Shown in pieces: positions 31,469-39,428 of a DNA stretch of 39,428 nucleotides. This DNA is from an uncultured Collinsella sp. (GTDB lineage Bacteria; Actinomycetota; Coriobacteriia; Coriobacteriales; Coriobacteriaceae), in contig URKT01000007.1 in assembly GCA_900548495.1 (NCBI GenBank), positions 1 through 39,428 on the forward strand. The letters are read 5' to 3'. Below the pieces are notes generated by a model. That model worked only from the letters and a program-made list of their open reading frames with translations, had not been told where the DNA came from and ran no database searches. The position numbers and the translations under genes were made by a program. The stretch's first letter is position 1. Each line of letters begins with the position of its first letter.

Positions 31469-31519
31469 CATCAGCGCGGGAATACCGTCAACGTCGCACA
31501 GAATAGCAGGCGTGGGACG

Positions 31520-33058
31520 CTATTCCGCATCGACCACGCGGAGCAGATATGCCACGCGCGTTGCGGCCGTGCACTTAAAACGCTCGTCCGCGCGAACTCC
31601 GGCGACCCACACCACGGCACCCCCCGGCGCCGTCCTCACCATGGGCACGCCGGCGCGCTCGGAAACGGGAATGCGAGCCTCACCTAGCAAATCGGATACT
31701 TTCTTGCTTCGGCCACTCATCCCTAACGGGCACATCACGTCTCCCGGCGCGGGACCGTCCACCCACAGGCGCGCCAATCGCGCCTCGGCAGGGATCTCGC
31801 CACGCGAGCCCGACAGGATCCGCTCACTATCGCTGTCGGCAAAACCCAGGGCAGCCGCGTCTACCAAAGCTGTCACTTCCCCGGCAGCCGCAAGCTCACG
31901 GGCGCGGCGCACGATATCGCATCCCGGCTCAACAGCCATCGGTTCTGTGACCAGCATACGTCCCCCGCCCAACGGCAAACGACCGGGTACGGTAACCCAG
32001 TCCGCGACCAGGCCCTCGCGAGCCGCCGGCGCCTTAAACGCCAGCATGCCAAACTCAATGCGTGCGTCAATCCCCGCCGGAAGCGTGACCGAGCCGGTGC
32101 CCTCGGCAACGCAGGAAAGGACTCGCTCCACATGTCGCATCTCGGGACGAGCGTCCGGATCGATGCGCTTAATCGCCAGTCGCACGATGCGCCGCGCGAT
32201 TACCACCTCGGCCGCAGCCAGGCGCCTGGCATCGAGCACCAGCGCACCCGCTGCCTCTTTGCGCAAACAGCTTCGAAACGCCTGCGCCGAAAGCTGAGAC
32301 AAAAACGCGTCCTCATCGCCTAAGATCTCGCAGGCGGCGCCAATCGTCTTGCAGATGCTCGCGTTGCGCTGCGCCACCACTGGCATTACTCGATGGCGCA
32401 CGTAGTTTCGCAGATACGAGATATCCTCATTGCTCTCGTCTTCACGCCACGGCTGACCATGTACCTGTAGATAGCCCACGAGCTCGCCATGAGTTAGGTC
32501 GAGCAAGGGACGTACCACGATATTCCTCCGGCGAGGAATGCTCGATAGGCCAGCGGGCCCCGAACCCTTAATCGCGTTCATCAAAAACGTTTCCGCGCGA
32601 TCCGAAGACGTGTGCGCGGTGCAGATACGAGCCGCCGTTCGCGGTGCCCCCGTCTGGGCGCAGAGCTCGCGAACATACCTCCGCGCCGCGGCATAGCGCA
32701 CCTCGCGGGCCGCGGCCTCAATATTGCCCGACTCCCCATCAAAATAAGCGTGCTCCACGCACAGCGGTAAACCATATTTCGCGCAGAGCTCACGCACAAA
32801 GGCCTCGTCGCCATCGGACGCCTTGCCGCGCAGATGATGGTTTACATGCAGCACATGCAGGCGCTCGCGAGCAATGGGGGCAACACCGCGCCCGTCTTGG
32901 ATATCCAGCTTTGATGTGCACGCCATAAGAAGCAGTGCCGTCGAGTCCGCGCCGCCTGATACCATGAGCACGACAGGAGCAGCCTGCTGCCTCGTTCGGG
33001 TCTCATCGACTGCCCCGGGCACGGCATGGTGTCCGTAATGCTGTGATACCGTAGGCAT
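31520..33058 (-). CDS. tilS: tRNA(Ile)-lysidine synthase
   Basis: TilS adds lysine to C34 of the tRNA(Ile) that reads AUA codons, an essential step. The 512-residue product has the PP-loop SGGADSTALL at 34-43, the lysine/tRNA segments HVNHHLRGKASDGDEAFV and ICTAHTSSDRAETFLMNAIKGSGPAGLSSIP, and RPLLDLTHGELVGYL with DESNEDISYLRNYVRHRVMP. The C-terminal region (VDGPAPGDVMCPLGMSGRSKKVSDLL and VPMVRTAPGGAVVWVAGVRADERFK) is the TilS C-domain. GAGGAGGAAG precedes the ATG. It is first of the tilS-hpt-ftsH cluster and divergent from the metallo-hydrolase, with a TACAAT -10 at 33087-33092 (minus) between them. Confidence 0.95.
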   Translation of the reverse strand: MPTVSQHYGHHAVPGAVDETRTRQQAAPVVLMVSGGADSTALLLMACTSKLDIQDGRGVAPIARERLHVLHVNHHLRGKASDGDEAFVRELCAKYGLPLCVEHAYFDGESGNIEAAAREVRYAAARRYVRELCAQTGAPRTAARICTAHTSSDRAETFLMNAIKGSGPAGLSSIPRRRNIVVRPLLDLTHGELVGYLQVHGQPWREDESNEDISYLRNYVRHRVMPVVAQRNASICKTIGAACEILGDEDAFLSQLSAQAFRSCLRKEAAGALVLDARRLAAAEVVIARRIVRLAIKRIDPDARPEMRHVERVLSCVAEGTGSVTLPAGIDARIEFGMLAFKAPAAREGLVADWVTVPGRLPLGGGRMLVTEPMAVEPGCDIVRRARELAAAGEVTALVDAAALGFADSDSERILSGSRGEIPAEARLARLWVDGPAPGDVMCPLGMSGRSKKVSDLLGEARIPVSERAGVPMVRTAPGGAVVWVAGVRADERFKCTAATRVAYLLRVVDAE

Positions 33059-33086
33059 TTGCTTCCTCCTCTATTCGTCCGCACCC

Positions 33087-33092
33087 ATTGTA
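33087..33092 (-). promoter_or_regulatory. Candidate -10 box for tilS
   Basis: The minus strand reads TACAAT, 29 nt upstream of the tilS ATG; any -35 would fall inside the start of the divergent gene. Confidence 0.4.
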
Positions 33093-33106
33093 TCCTTTGG
33101 AATCTT

Positions 33107-33916
33107 ATGTCTCGTCTGCACCTTCATATCCTTGGCAGCGGCTCAAAAGGCAACTGCGCGCTCATCGAAGGCCCCCGGGGGCTCATCATGATTGACGACG
33201 GTCTTTCTCGCCGCGAGACATTAAAGCGCATGGCAGAACTGGGACTCTCGGCAGACAACGTCTCGGCTCTTCTCATTACTCATGAGCATAGCGATCACAT
33301 CAAGGGTCTCGATGTCTGGTGCAAGCACTGGCACGGTCCCCTCTTTGCCAGCAGGGGCACACTTTCGAGCAAAGAAAATCTTTCGCATCTGCCTGTCGAG
33401 GAATTCGACCCCGGTGAAACCCTATCCATTGCCGGCATCCACGTGCAAACCTACTCAACATCACACGATGTCATAAATCCAATCGGCTTTCGATTCGACA
33501 CCCTCGATGATTCCATCGGCTTTGCTACCGACACCGGAGAGCTATCGAGCCAAGCCATGAACACCCTCAAAGATTGTCGAGTCCTCGCGCTCGAAAGCAA
33601 CCACGATGTGACCATGCTGCGCGAGGGAGAATATCCCCGCTTTCTTCAAGAGCGCATCCTGTCTGCAAGGGGACACCTCTCCAACGGCCAAGCCGCCGAA
33701 GCCGCGCGCGAACTTGTTACCGATCGCACCGAACAGCTCATTGCCATGCATATCAGCCAAGACAACAATCGTCCGAGCCTTACCGTCAAAAGCTATGCCA
33801 AAGCTCTAGCCGCAACCCTGGATGACGAGCTCGGCAGCTCCGCCACCCTTCTCCAAGGATCGCGAAAACTCTCGATACGCCCCGCAAGCCAGTATCGGCC
33901 AGCAACCATTCAATAG
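33107..33916 (+). CDS. MBL-fold metallo-hydrolase (YycJ/WalJ-like)
   Basis: This 269-residue metallo-beta-lactamase-fold hydrolase has the start MSRLHLHILGSGSKGNCALIEG, typical of the YycJ/WalJ group, whose members are proposed 5' DNA exonucleases linked to the WalRK system. Metal ligands are THEHSDHIKG (HxHxDH), the His in TSHDV, the Asp in FATDTGEL and the terminal MHISQDN. The ribosome site is weak (GGA 6 nt upstream), as may fit a short divergent spacer with tilS; 16 upstream in-frame codons overlap the tilS promoter. No walRK genes are nearby. A strong terminator follows. Family is sure; the biological role is by homology. Confidence 0.9.
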   Translation: MSRLHLHILGSGSKGNCALIEGPRGLIMIDDGLSRRETLKRMAELGLSADNVSALLITHEHSDHIKGLDVWCKHWHGPLFASRGTLSSKENLSHLPVEEFDPGETLSIAGIHVQTYSTSHDVINPIGFRFDTLDDSIGFATDTGELSSQAMNTLKDCRVLALESNHDVTMLREGEYPRFLQERILSARGHLSNGQAAEAARELVTDRTEQLIAMHISQDNNRPSLTVKSYAKALAATLDDELGSSATLLQGSRKLSIRPASQYRPATIQ

Positions 33917-33929
33917 ACTGTCCTAAACA

Positions 33930-33968
33930 GCAAAAGGGGCCGGGAATCGCTTCCCAGCCCCTTTTGTT
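33930..33968. terminator. Bidirectional terminator, MBL gene / hsp20
   Basis: CAAAAGGGGC and GCCCCTTTTG arms with inner GGGAA/TTCCC form a stable stem flanked by A and T tracts on either side, between convergent genes. Confidence 0.88.
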
Positions 33969-33998
33969 GTCTTTTAATAGCGAAGAACACCAACGAAG

Positions 33999-34430
33999 TT
34001 ATTCGATGGAGATCTTCGTAACGTTCTTCTTCTCGACGATCTTGGGAACCGTAACGGTCAGGATGCCGTCAGCGTACTTAGCCGAGAGGCCCTCGCTCGA
34101 AGCGTCCTTAAGATACACGCCACGCGTCGCGCTGTACGAGCTGAACTCCTTCTGCAGGAAGTTCTTGCCCTCGTTCTCCTCGTCTTCCTCGACATTCACG
34201 CTAATGGACAGACGACCCTCGTTAAGCTCGACATCGATATCGTCCTTGGCGACGCCGGTCAGATAAGCCTTGACCTCATAGCCATCGCCCTTATCCTCAA
34301 CGTCAACGGGGAACGCCTTAGAGGCAATCGAGCTGTTCGCTAGGTCGCTCATATCATCAAACAGATCGAACAGCGAGCTTGCAGAGGGACGAACGCCAAA
34401 AACCGAACGATAAGGAACCATGCTTGCCAT
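33999..34430 (-). CDS. Hsp20/alpha-crystallin small heat-shock protein
   Basis: This 143-residue holdase chaperone keeps unfolding proteins soluble. The start MASMVPYRSVFGVRP follows AAGGAG at 8 nt; the upstream frame is in the promoter region. The alpha-crystallin domain covers about residues 40-135 (FPVDVEDKGDGYEVKAYLTGVAKDDIDVELNEGRLSISV), ending with the diagnostic YADGILTVTVPK and a short IxI-like tail (KISIE). The EENEGKNFLQKEFSSYSATRGVYL loop is normal. The monocistronic setting with a long AT-rich leader suggests heat-shock control; HAIR-like symmetry upstream hints at HspR. Confidence 0.93.
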   Translation of the reverse strand: MASMVPYRSVFGVRPSASSLFDLFDDMSDLANSSIASKAFPVDVEDKGDGYEVKAYLTGVAKDDIDVELNEGRLSISVNVEEDEENEGKNFLQKEFSSYSATRGVYLKDASSEGLSAKYADGILTVTVPKIVEKKNVTKISIE

Positions 34431-34530
34431 GTTTACCACTCCTTTATAGGACTGCCGAGTCATCTTCCAGGTGACTGGGACTTCTTTTGACGCTCTTATA
34501 TATGCCCACCCAGTGCTCATATATACATCG

Positions 34531-34536
34531 ACTATA
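34531..34536 (-). promoter_or_regulatory. Candidate -10 box for hsp20
   Basis: The minus strand reads TATAGT about 100 nt upstream of the hsp20 start codon in an AT-rich stretch. There is no clear -35 consensus. Confidence 0.35.
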
Positions 34537-34566
34537 AAGTTTTTTGAGTCCAGTACTATAAGCATA

Positions 34567-34587
34567 TCTAAGTGCGTATGACTCAGG
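34567..34587. promoter_or_regulatory. HAIR-like inverted repeat upstream of hsp20
   Basis: TCTAAGT-N7-ACTCAGG matches the actinobacterial HspR site CTTGAGT-N7-ACTCAAG at 10 of 14 positions. A second partial match (TTTGAGT then ACTATAAG) is at 34543-34560. The region is 140-160 bp upstream of the hsp20 ATG. This is suggestive only; no hspR gene is in the window. Confidence 0.3.
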
Positions 34588-34662
34588 TTTTAGGAAGGTT
34601 AAGGTTCTTTGAACCAGAGCTTAAATACCGAGTATGTCCCCAGCTACAAATAACAAGGGGCT

Positions 34663-34668
34663 TACAAT
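34663..34668 (+). promoter_or_regulatory. Candidate -10 box for tail-anchored hypothetical
   Basis: TACAAT lies 39 nt upstream of the ATG at 34708. No -35 match is at 17 bp. Confidence 0.35.
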
Positions 34669-34707
34669 GAGCGCGTACACGTTGTTGGTAACGAGCTAAA
34701 GGGCATC

Positions 34708-35175
34708 ATGGACGACCAAAACCAGAACAATATGTTTATGCCGACGCAGGGGGAAGATACTTCCACGCAGCCGCCACGGTTCCATCGCCCCCACATCTCG
34801 CAAGAGCCCATTAATGATCCGGAGCCCGAGTATGTGACGAGAAATCGATATCAAACGCTCGAGGATGCCCAAACGGGACGCAAACATATGGGCGTCGCCT
34901 CGGGAGACCCTGTATATCTGAAAGACGCACTATTATCTAAAAACAGTGCAGCTAGTGATGAGCCGATGAAAGCATCCGCCGCTCATCAACAAAGAGGTCC
35001 TCGACCAAAGCAAACCTTGACGCATTCGGCTCGCTATCTCGAAACGCCAAAACAGGGAAAATCAATCTTCGTTTCATCAAGTAAACGACGCAAGCAGCAT
35101 CGACTGACAATCCTGCTTTTGATCATTGCAGCCATAGCAGTTGCCCTTGTTATTCGTTTTATTTTCTTTAAATAA
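34708..35175 (+). CDS. C-terminally anchored hypothetical protein
   Basis: I do not recognise this 155-residue protein. AAAGGGC precedes the ATG. Residues 1-130 are polar and low in order (Gln/Asn/Pro-rich start QNQNNMFMPTQGEDTSTQPP, then basic SSSKRRKQHR), and the last ~20 residues (LTILLLIIAAIAVALVIRFIFF) are a single hydrophobic helix ending in Lys. A basic patch just before the helix predicts a cytoplasmic soluble part with C-terminal membrane anchor. The coding sequence has lower GC than its neighbours. It lies between hsp20 and the rRNA operon, diverging from hsp20, and has no partner gene. Composition argues against a shadow frame. Confidence 0.7.
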   Translation: MDDQNQNNMFMPTQGEDTSTQPPRFHRPHISQEPINDPEPEYVTRNRYQTLEDAQTGRKHMGVASGDPVYLKDALLSKNSAASDEPMKASAAHQQRGPRPKQTLTHSARYLETPKQGKSIFVSSSKRRKQHRLTILLLIIAAIAVALVIRFIFFK

Positions 35176-35240
35176 AAGCTCAATACCAAAAAGAGTTAAA
35201 TCGTCTGGCGTAAATGAGTCATTTATGCCCGGTAAACGCA

Positions 35241-35272
35241 AAAAAGGGGGAGGCCGCGAGACCTCCCCCTTC
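35241..35272 (-). terminator. rRNA operon terminator
   Basis: AGGGGGAGG and CCTCCCCCT arms around a GCGAG-containing loop are followed on the minus strand by TTTTTT, just past the 5S gene. Confidence 0.9.
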
Positions 35273-35303
35273 CAAGCTCGATGACAGCTCGGTGCCGTCC
35301 ACC

Positions 35304-35420
35304 GGTCAGCGGCGCCCTGGCCTCCCACGGGCTGACCCCGCAGTACTCTCGGCGCGATGGGGCTTAGCTTCCGGGTTCGGAACGGGACCGGGCGTGCCCC
35401 CCATGCTCTGGCCGCTGACC
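35304..35420 (-). rRNA. rrf: 5S ribosomal RNA
   Basis: The minus strand carries the 5S core (CCCGTTCCGAACCCGGAAG and AAGCCCC...GAGAGTACTGC). Ends were set from the terminal helix GCCGCTGACC/GGTCAGCGGC... pairing 35411-35420 with 35304-35313, giving 117 nt, normal for 5S. Flanking GCCGCCC/..GGACGGC bases extend the stem and probably serve processing. Confidence 0.93.
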
Positions 35421-35566
35421 GGTGGGCGGCGCCCACCGTTACGGTGTCCTGGGTCTCACTCTACACGTGCCCTGGGGGCCGCATGGCGCATAGGAGGAGT
35501 CGACTCGGGGGCATCCTCGTGCCCGGACCGCGCATGAGCGCTGGGTCCCGCGGGCCGCGAGGTGCG

Positions 35567-39428
<3,862 letters not shown>

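Overview
The window looks like the chromosome of a high-GC member of the Coriobacteriia (Actinomycetota), most likely a gut Collinsella or close relative. I base this on the GC-rich codon use, the rRNA operon, the gene content (LarE, a YeiH transporter, an EF-G-like second GTPase, a twin-arginine lipoprotein amino-acid binding protein) and general familiarity with Collinsella proteins. No database search was run. There is no prophage, CRISPR array, complete insertion sequence or tRNA gene that I can see. It is mostly housekeeping and transport genes, with intergenic DNA unusually rich in long hairpins and short repeated palindromes.

Layout. 1-2200: ilvE and a DedA membrane protein (minus strand), with a ~110-nt hairpin beyond ilvE. 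2400-3120: serine acetyltransferase (plus). 3230-7450: a minus-strand operon of a MarR repressor and two ABC half-transporters that probably form one heterodimeric exporter. 7630-8740: a small conserved-looking hypothetical and a nitroreductase. 8790-12870: a one-TM hypothetical, a degenerate (and apparently frameshifted) NtrC/PrpR-like regulator, a YeiH-type transporter and a divergent GntR/FCD regulator. 12980-16250: glmS and a divergent LacI-type regulator with a prominent palindrome between them. 16360-19420: HAD phosphatase, LarE sulfur transferase and a secreted nuclease. 19550-24360: EF-G-like protein, then an amino-acid ABC importer (binding protein, permease, ATPase). 24800-28500: a RumA-type rRNA methyltransferase, a PHP-domain phosphoesterase and a class I aminotransferase. 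28680-33060: the tilS-hpt-ftsH cluster, with a divergent YycJ-like metallo-hydrolase. 34000-35180: Hsp20 and a C-terminally anchored hypothetical. 35300-39428: the rRNA operon on the minus strand (16S incomplete at the window edge, 23S, 5S), with no tRNA in the 16S-23S spacer.

How genes connect. ilvE and the amino-acid importer lie 23 kb apart but carry nearly the same 18-bp palindrome in their control regions (15 of 18 positions), suggesting one amino-acid regulator acts on both. The exporter pair shows the classic split between a consensus and a degenerate nucleotide-binding domain, and its MarR gene is preceded by two copies of a 14-bp repeat. A ~46-bp element containing AAAAAGGGACAGG occurs three times between genes, and other palindromes with GGGGACAG or GTCCC cores flank further genes. 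Several spacers are almost wholly occupied by 65-140-nt hairpins.

The most unusual protein features are the EF-G-like protein with altered G3 and G4 motifs, and the regulator whose Walker A lysine is gone and whose reading frame is broken between domains. I found no clearly new multi-gene system. The best candidates for something undescribed are the shared amino-acid operator, the intergenic palindrome families and the altered EF-G homologue.
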